Of a stretch of DNA of 58,469 bases, positions 42,066-50,407 are shown in pieces (the stretch's first letter is position 1; every line of letters begins with the position of its first letter). Origin of the DNA: Acidimicrobiales bacterium (GTDB lineage: Bacteria; Actinomycetota; Acidimicrobiia; Acidimicrobiales; SHLQ01); NCBI GenBank assembly GCA_020629375.1, contig JAHDDK010000021.1, positions 1 through 58,469 of the forward strand, given 5' to 3'. The position numbers were made by a program, and so were the translations under genes. The notes under the pieces were generated by a model that was given only the letters and a program-made list of their open reading frames with translations, was not told the origin of the DNA and did not search any database.

Positions 42066-42842
42066 TCAGCTGTTCGTCGCCGCACGGAGGTGGGCGAGGA
42101 TGGTGTCGGTGTCGGGGTCGATGAGCTCGGAGACAATCCGGCCGTCAGCAAGGAAGAGCACGCGGTCGGCGTACGACGCAGCGATCGGGTCGTGAGTGAC
42201 CATGACGGTGGTCTGGTCGTACTCGTTGACCGCTCGCCGCATGAACGAGAGGATCTCGGCACCGGTCGTCGAGTCGAGGTTTCCTGTCGGCTCGTCGGCG
42301 AAGACCACCGCCGGTCGCGACGCAAGCGCTCGGGCGACCGCCACACGCTGCTGTTGGCCCCCGGACAACTCGTTCGGCTTGTGGCCGAGTCGTTCTTGCA
42401 GGCCGACCGCCGTCACGACGGCGTCGATCCACGCTTCATCGCGTTTCGCATTGCCGAGATCGAGCGGCAGGGTGATGTTCTCTTCGGCGGTGAGCGTCGG
42501 AATGAGATTGAAGGCCTGAAACACGAAGCCGATGCTCGTGCGGCGGAGCAGGGTGAGCTCTCGTTCGTTGAGCGTGGACAAGTCGGTGTCGCCGATCAGC
42601 ACCTGGCCTTCGGTGAGTCGGTCAAGGCCGGCGAGGCTGTGCATGAGGGTCGACTTGCCTGACCCAGACGGCCCCATGATCGCCGTGAACTCGCCAGCGG
42701 CGAACTCCACGTCGACCGAGTCGAGCGCGGTCACTTCCGTGTCACCCGATCCGTAGATCTTCGTAGCACCGACCGTCCGTGCGGCAATCTCTCGTGCCGA
42801 TCCTGGTGTGGTCGCTGCTGGTCGTGTTGCAGTCATGGTCAT
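42066..42842 (-). CDS. ABC transporter ATP-binding protein (MacB/LolD type)
   Basis: A 258-residue ATPase. It has Walker A GPSGSGKSTLMHSLAGLDR near residue 57, Q-loop FVFQAFNLIPTLTAEENITL, signature LSGGQQQRVAVARAL near 160, Walker B VVFADEPTGNLDS and switch VMVTHDP. The LTAEEN and EPTGNLDS wording is typical of the LolD/MacB/FtsE group that powers FtsX-type permeases. A GGAGGA ribosome-binding site (42848-42853 on the minus strand) precedes the ATG by 5 nt. The permease follows 105 bp downstream across the 36-nt repeat. Confidence 0.95.
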   Translation of the reverse strand: MTMTATRPAATTPGSAREIAARTVGATKIYGSGDTEVTALDSVDVEFAAGEFTAIMGPSGSGKSTLMHSLAGLDRLTEGQVLIGDTDLSTLNERELTLLRRTSIGFVFQAFNLIPTLTAEENITLPLDLGNAKRDEAWIDAVVTAVGLQERLGHKPNELSGGQQQRVAVARALASRPAVVFADEPTGNLDSTTGAEILSFMRRAVNEYDQTTVMVTHDPIAASYADRVLFLADGRIVSELIDPDTDTILAHLRAATNS

Positions 42843-43033
42843 CCCGGTCCTCCCCGTTTCCGATCCGCCGTTCGCGAACCGCCATGTATTCAGTGTCGAG
42901 AAGAACGGCCGACGTGTCGTCGGGCCACGGGCTGGTCGTCGGCTCCTCCCGATGGGTGGACCGTGGTGGGCTCGACCTCCTCCCGTGGGCGGAGGAACCC
43001 TGATACCTGAGTCGGGGTGAACCCTGATTCGGC

Positions 43034-44416
43034 CTACGCGGATCGTTGACGAAGCGGGGTCGGAACCCCGAGCCGGACCAATTGGATGGCCTCGGCGAGC
43101 GTTTCGGCACGGATCCCCACGATGCCCTGAGGAATCGGGGGTGCGCCGGCGGGGATGACCGCCGAGGTGAACCCCACTCGGGCTGCTTCGTTGAGGCGAC
43201 GTTCGAGTTGGGCGGTCTGTCGCAGCTCGCCGGCAAGGCCGATCTCGCCGCAGGCAACGAGGCCCCGCGGAAGCGGCCGGGCGGTGGCAGCTGAGGTGAG
43301 GGCCAGCGCCATGCCAAGGTCGGCCCCAGGCTCGTTGATCTTCACGCCGCCGACTGCCGAGGCGAAGACATCCGCCTTGCCGAAGTCGAGCTCAGCGTGT
43401 TGTTCAAGCACTGCGAGGATGAGCGAAAGCCGACCCGAGTCGAGGCCTTGCGCGGAGCGTCGTGGGGACGGCAGCGCCGACCCGGCTACCAGGGCCTGGA
43501 GTTCGACGAGGAGCGGCCGGTGTCCATCGAGTGTCGGGACGACGACCGATCCCGGGACACCGTCGGGACGGTCAGCCAAGAACAGCCGACTTGGGTCGTC
43601 GACCGACACCAGACCCGAGCCTCGCATCTCGAACACGCCGAGCTCATCGGTCGCGCCGAAGCGATGCTTCATCGCTCGGAGGAGTCGGAGCGCGTGGTGT
43701 CGGTCGCCTTCGAACGCCAAGACCGTGTCGACCACGTGCTCGAGCACCCGTGGTCCGGCGAGCCCGCCGTCCTTGGTGACGTGGCCGACGAGAATCGTCG
43801 ACATCGCTCGGGCTTTGGCGCAGGTCACGAGTTGGTTGGCGCAGTGCCGGACCTGACTCACCGAGCCGGGCGCCGAGGTCAACTCGGGATCGTGCACGGT
43901 CTGGATCGAATCGACGACGACAAACTCGGGCTCGACGTCCCGACAGGCGTCGAGGATCGATGGCAGCAAGGTCTCGGCATGCAGCCACAATCCCTCGACG
44001 ACCGCATCGAGACGCTCCGCGCGGAGCCGGACCTGTGCCGCCGATTCTTCGGCGGAGACGTAGAGACAGCGGCGGCCGCTTCGGGCGAGCGCAGCGACGG
44101 CTTGTAGCAACAGCGTGGATTTGCCGATGCCCGGTTCGCCGCCGAGCAGCGCGACCGACCCGGCGACCACGCCCCCGCCGAGCACTCGGTCGAGCTCGCC
44201 GATGCCGGTTGCCGTCGCCGGATGCTCGGCCAACGCCACCTCGCCGATCGGCACGGGCACTTCACGTGGCGCGCCGAGTACCGCGACCGACGCGACTGCG
44301 GACGCTCGCTCCTCGGTGTGGGTGTTCCACGCCCCACAGTCCGGACACTGCCCCACCCACTTGGGCGCCTGATGGGCACAGTCGCTGCACACGAACACCG
44401 TCTTGCGTTTGGCCAT
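43034..44416 (-). CDS. radA: DNA repair protein RadA
   Basis: A 460-residue RecA-like branch-migration helicase. It has an N-terminal C4 zinc finger (CSDCAHQAPKWVGQCPDCGAWN), Walker A GGEPGIGKSTLLLQA near residue 95, Walker B FVVVDSIQTVHDP, and the C-terminal Lon-like domain (FASAVGGVKINEPGADLGMAL). The RadA signature usually written KNRFG reads KHRFG here (RAMKHRFGATDELGVFEM near 250). The ATG is 8 nt after TAGGGT, supporting a leaderless message. It is followed at 191 bp by the ABC ATPase on the same strand. Confidence 0.95.
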   Translation of the reverse strand: MAKRKTVFVCSDCAHQAPKWVGQCPDCGAWNTHTEERASAVASVAVLGAPREVPVPIGEVALAEHPATATGIGELDRVLGGGVVAGSVALLGGEPGIGKSTLLLQAVAALARSGRRCLYVSAEESAAQVRLRAERLDAVVEGLWLHAETLLPSILDACRDVEPEFVVVDSIQTVHDPELTSAPGSVSQVRHCANQLVTCAKARAMSTILVGHVTKDGGLAGPRVLEHVVDTVLAFEGDRHHALRLLRAMKHRFGATDELGVFEMRGSGLVSVDDPSRLFLADRPDGVPGSVVVPTLDGHRPLLVELQALVAGSALPSPRRSAQGLDSGRLSLILAVLEQHAELDFGKADVFASAVGGVKINEPGADLGMALALTSAATARPLPRGLVACGEIGLAGELRQTAQLERRLNEAARVGFTSAVIPAGAPPIPQGIVGIRAETLAEAIQLVRLGVPTPLRQRSA

Positions 44417-44424
44417 GGGCCGAG

Positions 44425-44430
44425 ACCCTA
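44425..44430 (-). promoter_or_regulatory. -10 box of radA (leaderless)
   Basis: On the minus strand TAGGGT is followed by ctcggccc and the ATG at 44416. It is the same hexamer and 8-nt spacing as at pcrA, another DNA repair gene. Confidence 0.5.
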
Positions 44431-44516
44431 GAGACGAGGTCTGACAGCCCGTTCCCCCCGCCGCCGGTCACTTCGGGTTCAGACAACACCGTGACTACAC
44501 GCGCACAGATCGTGCG

Positions 44517-45071
44517 TCACGCGCCGCGCATGGCATCGTCGAAGGTGATCAACCACTCGACTCCGAGTTCGTCGAGTACGACGGCGCTCGCCTTGTTGAC
44601 GAGCACCGAAGTCCCGACCACCTCGACATCGTGCTGTTCGAGGATCGACTTCGTTGCGCGGAGCGACGAGCCGGTCGTGATCCAATCGTCGACGAGCAGC
44701 GCCCGAACTCCGGGGCCTACGAGATCGAAGCTACGGAGCAGGAACGTCTCGGATCCACCTCGCCACGTCGGGTCGGATTCGACCAGCAGATCCGCACCCG
44801 GATGGTTGCGGTCGTCCTTGCGGGCGAGCACGAGTCCTGCACCGAGCGCATGTGCGGTTAGCGCACCGACGATGGGGCCGCGGGCTTCGGGGGCGACGAC
44901 GATGTCGATCGATGCGTCGCTGTAGGGGGCGGCAAGCGCCGGGCCGAGTGCCGCCAGCAGGTCGGGCTGGCGGAGCACACCAGCGACGTCGGGGTGATCG
45001 TTGACGAGAGGAAAGCGCTGTCGGAGTTGTTCGGAAAGCCAGCGGCGCCGTTTCTCAGACGGGTCCATCAT
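44517..45071 (-). CDS. Phosphoribosyltransferase-family protein
   Basis: A 184-residue type I PRTase. The PRPP-binding signature is VRALLVDDWITTGSSLRAT near residue 122 (hydrophobics, two acidic residues, then TTGSS). The upstream parts VVAPEARGPIVGALTAHALG and GLVLARKDDRNHPGADL match adenine/orotate phosphoribosyltransferase folds. It is close in size to Apt and PyrE but I cannot assign the base. The start (ATG 45071; a second ATG directly follows) overlaps the stop of an ECF sigma gene by 4 bp, an unusual pairing. It may regulate or salvage nucleotides in a stress regulon. Confidence 0.75.
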   Translation of the reverse strand: MMDPSEKRRRWLSEQLRQRFPLVNDHPDVAGVLRQPDLLAALGPALAAPYSDASIDIVVAPEARGPIVGALTAHALGAGLVLARKDDRNHPGADLLVESDPTWRGGSETFLLRSFDLVGPGVRALLVDDWITTGSSLRATKSILEQHDVEVVGTSVLVNKASAVVLDELGVEWLITFDDAMRGA

Positions 45072-45613
45072 GTTCGACCTGCGGCGAGCAGCCGCTTCAG
45101 CTCGCCTCGCCCTTCGTGGATGCGGGACTTGACCGTCCCGACCGGGACGTCGAGGAGCACCGCGATCTCGCGGTATTCGAGTTCGAGGAGGTCTCGCATC
45201 ATGACCGGCTCGACGATGCGTGCGTCCATCGACGAGGCCGCCTCGAGAAGGTCCAGCTTGTCACCGGCGAGAACGCTCGGCGAAGACCCGGGGCTCGCCT
45301 GCACCGGCGGTGGTTCGCCAGACGTCACGTGGCGGCGCAGCGTGCGGTACCAATCGATGCACGTGTTCGTCGTCACTTGATGCAGCCACGTGGTGAACTT
45401 CGACCGGCCATCGAACGAGCCGATCCGACGGCTGACGGTAAGCAAAACCTCTTGGGAGGCTTCTTCGGCGTCGAGCGGATTCGGAAAGAACCGTGCCGTC
45501 TGGCGATCCACGATCGGCGAGATCGCGGCGAGGAGTTCGTCGAGCCCTGACGGCGAGTCGGCCGCGGCCGATGCCAACTGCTCAATTCGATCGCGGTCCC
45601 CGTCCCCTGACAC
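45068..45613 (-). CDS. ECF RNA polymerase sigma factor 3
   Basis: An ECF sigma factor of 181 residues from GTG 45613. Region 2 has FPNPLDAEEASQEVLLTVSRR and FTTWLHQVTTNTCIDWYRTL; region 4 has MMRDLLELEYREIAVLLDVPVGTVKSRIHEGR. The frame stays open to ATG 45682, but that start would overlap the divergent SDR start at 45681, and the extra residues are Arg-rich and unlike the family. No anti-sigma gene follows; instead the downstream gene is a phosphoribosyltransferase with a 4-bp overlap. It differs from the two sigma factors at 22-25 kb. Confidence 0.88.
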   Translation of the reverse strand: MSGDGDRDRIEQLASAAADSPSGLDELLAAISPIVDRQTARFFPNPLDAEEASQEVLLTVSRRIGSFDGRSKFTTWLHQVTTNTCIDWYRTLRRHVTSGEPPPVQASPGSSPSVLAGDKLDLLEAASSMDARIVEPVMMRDLLELEYREIAVLLDVPVGTVKSRIHEGRGELKRLLAAGRT

Positions 45614-45680
45614 AGCGATCCAGGGTACGACACGTCTATCGGTCCGCCCTTCGTCGGAACGGGCTGCTCTACTCGTCGGC

Positions 45681-46361
45681 ATGGAATTGAACGGTTCGTC
45701 GATCGTGGTCGCTGGTGCAAGCGGAGTGTTGGGAGGCGAGATCGCTCAGCGGCTCGCGGCTGTCGGTGCTCGGCTGACGCTCAGCGGGCGAAGCGTCGAC
45801 TCCTTGCGCCGGCAACAGATCGCCGACGCACATCCGGTCGTGGCTGATCTGCGCGATCCGGTGGCGAGCGAAGCCTTGATCGGCGCCGCCAACGCCGCCC
45901 ATGGGCGTGTCGACGCCGTCGTGAACGCTGCCGGAGTCGTCGCATTTGGCGCCGTCGAAGACCTCGACAGCGACACCCTCGAAGAGCTGTTCATGACCAA
46001 CGTGTTCGGCGCGATCTTTCTGTCCCAAGCGGCGCTTCCGCTGCTCCCGGCAGGCGGCACGATCGCCCACATCTCCGGCGTGATCGCCGAACAGAACTTC
46101 CCCGGCATGGCCGCCTACGGCGCCTCGAAGGCGGCGCTGCGGTCGTTCAACGAGGGATTCGGGCGTGAGGCTCGCCGCCGCAAGATCCGAGTGCTCGACA
46201 TCCGCCCGCCGCACACCGAGACTGGGCTGGTGAACCGTGCAATCGCGGGCACGGCGCCGACCTTTCCGCAGGGCCTCACACCGGGGGCGGTCGCCGACGT
46301 GGTGGTCGCTGCGCTCGGGGATGACAGCGTGAGCGACGTGCCCTCCTCGATGTTTGGCTGA
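45681..46361 (+). CDS. Short-chain dehydrogenase/reductase
   Basis: A 226-residue classical SDR. The cofactor motif is GASGVLGGEIAQRL near residue 13, followed by NAAGVVAFG near 82, the Ser of IAHISGV near 130 and YGASK near 145 as the catalytic Tyr/Lys. Classical SDRs are usually ~250 residues; this one is slightly short at the C-terminus. The acidic region after the second strand is replaced by SGRS, suggesting NADP(H) preference. The substrate is unknown. It is convergent with the FAS1 gene over a shared hairpin. Confidence 0.88.
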   Translation: MELNGSSIVVAGASGVLGGEIAQRLAAVGARLTLSGRSVDSLRRQQIADAHPVVADLRDPVASEALIGAANAAHGRVDAVVNAAGVVAFGAVEDLDSDTLEELFMTNVFGAIFLSQAALPLLPAGGTIAHISGVIAEQNFPGMAAYGASKAALRSFNEGFGREARRRKIRVLDIRPPHTETGLVNRAIAGTAPTFPQGLTPGAVADVVVAALGDDSVSDVPSSMFG

Positions 46362-46369
46362 ACGCGCAT

Positions 46370-46411
46370 CGGCCGCTCGGGTCTTTCCCAGAGGAAGAAC
46401 CCGAGCGGCCG
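46370..46411. terminator. Bidirectional hairpin between SDR and FAS1 genes
   Basis: Arms cggccgctcgggt (46370-46382) and acccgagcggccg (46399-46411) pair perfectly over 13 bp, with a 16-nt loop that can pair further (ctttccc with gaggaag in part). It lies 8 bp after the SDR stop and about 75 bp after the FAS1 stop on the other strand, so it can end both transcripts. Confidence 0.75.
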
Positions 46412-46484
46412 TCCGCCGCGATTGATCGAGGGTCCGCTCGTATACGCGCTGAGCGGGGTTATCTGCTGCGCGAGCAGCAGCGAG

Positions 46485-47654
46485 TCACAGCGCGAGCGGG
46501 ATGAGTACCCGGTTGATGCCGTGGATGATGCCGTTGCTGGTTTCGATGTCGGTGAGCGGGTTCTTGATCCGCGGGTCACGAAGCGACGGAGCGGCATCGG
46601 TCAGGTGGCGACCGTTGGCGGTGAGCGACGCGCCGAGCAGCGTTGGCACGTGTACCGTTCCGGCTGCCTTCAGTTCGCCGTACGTCGTCGAGCCAGGCGA
46701 CACGTGGTACAGCAACACGTCTGTCAACACCGGGATCGGGTCACCGTCGCCAAGGACGGTCAACTGCTCGACGATGTAGGCGAAGGCGCCAGCTTCGTTG
46801 TAGCCACGCTCGCTGTAGCCGAGGTCACGGGCAAGGCGAACAAACGCTTGGTCGGTGGGCGCAAACACCGTCAGATCGGCAGACGGGTCGGCGAGGGCGT
46901 CGACAAGGTCGGCGGCGACGACCGCTTGGATCAACATGTCGAAGTCACCGTTGTTGCCGTCGAATCCGGCGTCGCTCGACACGGCGAGCGCAGTGCCCAC
47001 GATGGTGGGAAGCTCGGGCTCAGGTTCGCCGCCGATGTCGACGGGGACAAGCACCCGGTTGATGCCGTGGATCACGCCGTTGCTGGTGGCGATGTCGGTG
47101 AGGGGGTTCTTGATCCGCGGGTCGATCAGCGCGGGCGCGGCATCGACCAGGTGGCGACCATTGGCGGTGAACGACGCACCCAGCAATGTTGGGACCTCGA
47201 TCGAGCCAGCGGCCTTGATGTCGCCGTAGAACGTCGAGCCGGGCGACACGTGATAGAGCAGCACGTTCGTCAGAACCGGGATCGGGTCGCCGTCGCCGAG
47301 GACTGTCAGCTGCTCGACGATGTAGGCAAAGGCGCCAGCTTCGTTGTAGCCGCGTTCGGCGTAGCCCAGCTCACGAGCCAGGCGAACGAATCCCTGGTCG
47401 GTCGGGGCGAAGACGGTCAGGTCCGCGGCCGGATCGGCGACGGCGTCGACGAGATCGGCGGCGATGAGGGCCTGGATCAACATGTCGAAGTCGCCGTTGT
47501 TGCCGTCGAACCCATCGAGGCTCGAGACGGCGATCGCCGTGTCGGCGATGGTGCCGACCTCGCTGGCCGAGGCGTTCGTGGCCAGGACGGCGGCGGGTGT
47601 GGCGAGAACGACCACGGCAGCCAGTGCTCGGCGCAACGCGCGCAGTGTTTTCAT
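46485..47654 (-). CDS. Secreted protein with two near-identical FAS1 (fasciclin) domains
   Basis: A 389-residue exported protein with signal ALRRALAAVVVLATPAAVLA. Two FAS1 domains follow (about residues 35-200 and 212-389), each with DLTVFAPTDQ, FAYIVEQLTVLGDG, LLYHVSPGST and a C-terminal IHGINRVLIP box. The two copies are so alike (for example FDGNNGDFDMLIQA and RGYNEAGAFAYIVEQ are shared) that they must come from a recent internal duplication, still visible at the DNA level. FAS1 domains mediate adhesion or matrix binding. A strong ribosome-binding site (GGAGGT, 6-nt spacing) precedes the ATG. There is no wall anchor motif. Confidence 0.93.
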   Translation of the reverse strand: MKTLRALRRALAAVVVLATPAAVLATNASASEVGTIADTAIAVSSLDGFDGNNGDFDMLIQALIAADLVDAVADPAADLTVFAPTDQGFVRLARELGYAERGYNEAGAFAYIVEQLTVLGDGDPIPVLTNVLLYHVSPGSTFYGDIKAAGSIEVPTLLGASFTANGRHLVDAAPALIDPRIKNPLTDIATSNGVIHGINRVLVPVDIGGEPEPELPTIVGTALAVSSDAGFDGNNGDFDMLIQAVVAADLVDALADPSADLTVFAPTDQAFVRLARDLGYSERGYNEAGAFAYIVEQLTVLGDGDPIPVLTDVLLYHVSPGSTTYGELKAAGTVHVPTLLGASLTANGRHLTDAAPSLRDPRIKNPLTDIETSNGIIHGINRVLIPLAL

Positions 47655-47746
47655 TTGGGCACCTCCAGTGCTTGCATCTACAGCAGCACTACGCAGCGTG
47701 ATCTTGTGGCGGATGCAGGAAATTTCCGAGATGCCAGAATGAGGGA

Positions 47747-49048
47747 GTGCCGCAGTTTCATCCCTTCTCGGATCCGATCGACCTGCTGTCCAACCCGCCA
47801 CGGGTTATCGAAGCTGGCGAAGGCTGTTGGGTGGTCGACGCCGAGGGCAACCGATTGTTCGACGCGGCAGCCGGCTTGTGGTGCATGTCGCTGGGGTTCA
47901 GCAACCAGCGGCTGATCGACGCAGCGACAGCCCAGATGTCGACGCTGCCCTGGTACCACAACTTCATGGGCCGCTCCGCCGGCGCCGCCGAACGCTACGG
48001 CGCCGCGCTCGCCGAGAAGCTCCCGGACGGCATCGACCACGTGTTCTTCGGCTGTACGGGAACCGACGCTGTGGACTCTGCGGTGAAGATCGCCCGCTTC
48101 TACCAGAACGCACGCGGGAAGCGAGACAAGAAACTGATCATCGCTCGCGAGGAGGGCTACCACGGCTCGGGGTATGCGAGCGCCGCGCTCTCGGCAGCGT
48201 CGTACATGCACGAAGATCTCGACGTACCGACTCACGGAGTGATCCGTGCGGCGTCAACCCACTACCGGCGTCACGCCGCGCCGGGCGAGACCGAGGAGCA
48301 GTTCTCGGCGCGCCGGGCGGCCGAGATCGATGCGCAGATCCGTGAGGTCGGCGCCGATCGTGTGTGCGCGCTCATCGGCGAACCGGTGATCGGGTCGGGT
48401 GGAGCCATCGTGCCCCCGAAGGGTTATTGGGAATCGGTGCAGGAGGTGCTCGACAGCTACGACGTCCTGTTGATCGCCGACGAGATCATCTGCGGGTTCG
48501 GCCGGACCGGCCGCTGGTTCGGGTCGCAGACCTACGGCATGCGCCCGCACCTGATGACGATGGCCAAGCAGATGTCGTCATCGTACTTCCCGATCTCCGG
48601 CGTAGGCGTCCACGACGACGTTTACGGCGTCGTCGCCAAACACAGCCACGATCTCGGCCTGTTCGGACACGGGTTCACCTATGGAGGCCACCCCGTCGGA
48701 GCGGCCGTAGCGATGGAAGCGTTACGCATCTACGAGGAGATGGACGTCGAGCGAACCGTGACCGAGCTCGGCGAACACCTCGGCTCCCGTCTCGAGGGGA
48801 TTGCTGGACGATCGGGCGTGTTCGACGTTCGGCGCGTCGGACTGCTTGCGGCGATCGAGTTCGATTCGGTCGGTGAGCTCGGCGAGGTCGGCACTCGGAT
48901 CGGCACGATGGCCGAGAGCCGTGGCGTGATCTTCCGCCTTCTCGGAGACACCTTGGCGATCAGCCCACCGCTTGTGATCACCCCCACGGAGATCGACATG
49001 ATCATGGGCGTACTCACCGAGGTGCTCGACGAGCTCGATATCGTCTGA
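47747..49048 (+). CDS. Class III (omega) aminotransferase
   Basis: A 433-residue PLP-dependent aminotransferase starting with GTG 47747. It has FDAAAGLWCMSLGFSNQRL, FGCTGTDAVDSAVKIARFYQ, REEGYHGSGYASAALSA, LIADEIICGFGRTGRWFG near residue 245 and the PLP-binding lysine K274 in MTMAKQMSSSY. The wording is that of the beta-alanine/taurine/putrescine:pyruvate group, but the donor cannot be set from sequence. The FAS1 gene is divergent, 92 bp away; a ggaaatttcc palindrome (47718-47727) lies between them. Confidence 0.92.
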   Translation: MPQFHPFSDPIDLLSNPPRVIEAGEGCWVVDAEGNRLFDAAAGLWCMSLGFSNQRLIDAATAQMSTLPWYHNFMGRSAGAAERYGAALAEKLPDGIDHVFFGCTGTDAVDSAVKIARFYQNARGKRDKKLIIAREEGYHGSGYASAALSAASYMHEDLDVPTHGVIRAASTHYRRHAAPGETEEQFSARRAAEIDAQIREVGADRVCALIGEPVIGSGGAIVPPKGYWESVQEVLDSYDVLLIADEIICGFGRTGRWFGSQTYGMRPHLMTMAKQMSSSYFPISGVGVHDDVYGVVAKHSHDLGLFGHGFTYGGHPVGAAVAMEALRIYEEMDVERTVTELGEHLGSRLEGIAGRSGVFDVRRVGLLAAIEFDSVGELGEVGTRIGTMAESRGVIFRLLGDTLAISPPLVITPTEIDMIMGVLTEVLDELDIV

Positions 49049-49060
49049 GCCGAGGGGCGG

Positions 49061-49861
49061 TCAGACCTCTGCGCGACCCAACATCTCGTAGTCGATGGCG
49101 AAGGACGTCGCGACACGGACTCGCAGTCGTTCGTCCTCGAATGCCTCCTTGGGGTGCGCCTTGGCCGCGAGAAGATCCGAGCGGGCAACGTCGACGACGT
49201 TCGGGCCGTCGACCTGGCGGTAGCGAGTCCGGTTCGTCACCTGGTTCTCCACCGGCCGACCGGTCAGCGTTGCGAGCGTTTCGAAGAACCGCGGCGCGTT
49301 CGACAGGCCGAAGAGACGGTCATACCCGAACGGCGGCTCGGCGAAGGAGAACGGGACCTGCGTGTTCCAGTGATGGTTCAGATCGGGTTCGGCATCTCCA
49401 CGTCCATCGATCACGTCGCATACCACCTCGACGAAGCGACGAAACGTGAGGTCGGTCTCGCCTCTGCCGGTTGCCGTGTCGAAGAACTCGCGCGCGAATG
49501 GCTCGAGATCGTCGATCTTGTGGAGGGCTGTGCGTCGATTGCGGACGAACTTGTTGACGTACGCACCGATCAACCGGTCGTACGGCTCACGAAGCAGCGC
49601 GATCGAGGTGTAGCCGCCGTCTTCGCAGATACGCCGAGCGTCTTCGCCGATTCGCCAGTATCCGTGGCGTTGCAGCCAGCCGCGGGCTCCACCCTCTTCG
49701 GCCTTGAGCTGCGCGAGGTCTTGCTCGAGCACGGTGAAGCACAGCTGGTGGACGATCGATGTGCACGCGGCCTTGGGTGTCCAAAAGACGGCGAGCTCGT
49801 GGTCGTCGAGAACGTAGGCCTGTCGAGTGATGACACCCGCTCCTTCTGGTGGAAAGAACAT
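49061..49861 (-). CDS. Sulfotransferase family 2-like protein
   Basis: A 266-residue protein resembling carbohydrate (HNK-1/dermatan-type) sulfotransferases. The 5'-phosphosulfate-binding loop is AVFWTPKAACTSIVHQL near residue 25 and the 3'-phosphate-binding motif is TSIALLREPYDRLIGAYVNK near 85. Such enzymes use PAPS to sulfate sugars or small molecules; the acceptor here is unknown. There is no membrane anchor. It has its own TAGGGT box 5 nt before the ATG and is convergent with the aminotransferase, 12 bp between stops. Confidence 0.8.
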   Translation of the reverse strand: MFFPPEGAGVITRQAYVLDDHELAVFWTPKAACTSIVHQLCFTVLEQDLAQLKAEEGGARGWLQRHGYWRIGEDARRICEDGGYTSIALLREPYDRLIGAYVNKFVRNRRTALHKIDDLEPFAREFFDTATGRGETDLTFRRFVEVVCDVIDGRGDAEPDLNHHWNTQVPFSFAEPPFGYDRLFGLSNAPRFFETLATLTGRPVENQVTNRTRYRQVDGPNVVDVARSDLLAAKAHPKEAFEDERLRVRVATSFAIDYEMLGRAEV

Positions 49862-49866
49862 GGCCG

Positions 49867-49872
49867 ACCCTA
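49867..49872 (-). promoter_or_regulatory. -10 box of the sulfotransferase gene (leaderless)
   Basis: On the minus strand TAGGGT is followed by cggcc and the ATG at 49861. Spacing is 5 nt, slightly shorter than in the other leaderless genes of the window. Confidence 0.4.
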
Positions 49873-49881
49873 GTGCTGTCC

Positions 49882-50361
49882 TCAGGCGTCGAGATCCCAG
49901 TTGGCGAGCATCTGCTCACGGGCGTCGGCGGCCATGCGTCGGAGCCGTCGATCATCACCGGAGTAGGTCTGCACGAAATCGTCGTCGGTGGGACGGCTGG
50001 CGGCGAGGTCGGACGCGAGCCACAGGGTCCGGCACAGCGGGTTGGCGAGTATCGACACGGTCACCGCAACGACGCCGCAAATCGTGATGATCACGAGTGG
50101 CGGCCAGTCGAGCCACATGAGCACGCCGAAGAACAATCCGAGGGAGGAGATCCCCGAGACGATGTAGTTGAGGATGACGGCGTTGAACCAGTACCCGGGC
50201 TCTCGATTGTGGATGCTGCCGCACACCTCGCAGTAGCGCGGTGTGCGGAACAGTCCCGACATCGACCCTTCCCCGCAACGCGGACACCGCAACCGGATCG
50301 CTCGCCGGAACAAGGTCCGTCGCTCGATCGGGTCGCGCCGTGGCGGAGGAAGGGCGTTCAC
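49882..50361 (-). CDS. DUF983 family membrane protein with zinc ribbon
   Basis: A 159-residue protein from GTG 50361. A CPRCGEGSMSGLFRTPRYCE-VCG zinc ribbon (two CxxC pairs) lies at about residues 26-50, followed by two membrane segments (NAVILNYIVSGISSLGLFFG and LVIITICGVVAVTVSILANP). This is the DUF983 layout, whose function is not established. The C-terminal ~45 residues are hydrophilic. Longer in-frame starts would overlap the upstream sulfotransferase-like gene at 50408. Confidence 0.75.
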   Translation of the reverse strand: MNALPPPRRDPIERRTLFRRAIRLRCPRCGEGSMSGLFRTPRYCEVCGSIHNREPGYWFNAVILNYIVSGISSLGLFFGVLMWLDWPPLVIITICGVVAVTVSILANPLCRTLWLASDLAASRPTDDDFVQTYSGDDRRLRRMAADAREQMLANWDLDA

Positions 50362-50407
50362 CCCCACGACGGTATTCGGCGTTCGGTGTCCGCAACGCTC
50401 CAGAGCG

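Noticed and set aside
45614..45682. Longer start (ATG 45682) for the third ECF sigma factor
   Set aside because: It would overlap the divergent SDR start codon and add an Arg-rich segment not seen in ECF factors; GTG 45613 leaves room for promoters.
46422..47915. Plus-strand open frame opposite the FAS1 gene, running into the aminotransferase start
   Set aside because: It is antisense to the duplicated FAS1 domains; repeated composition explains its length.
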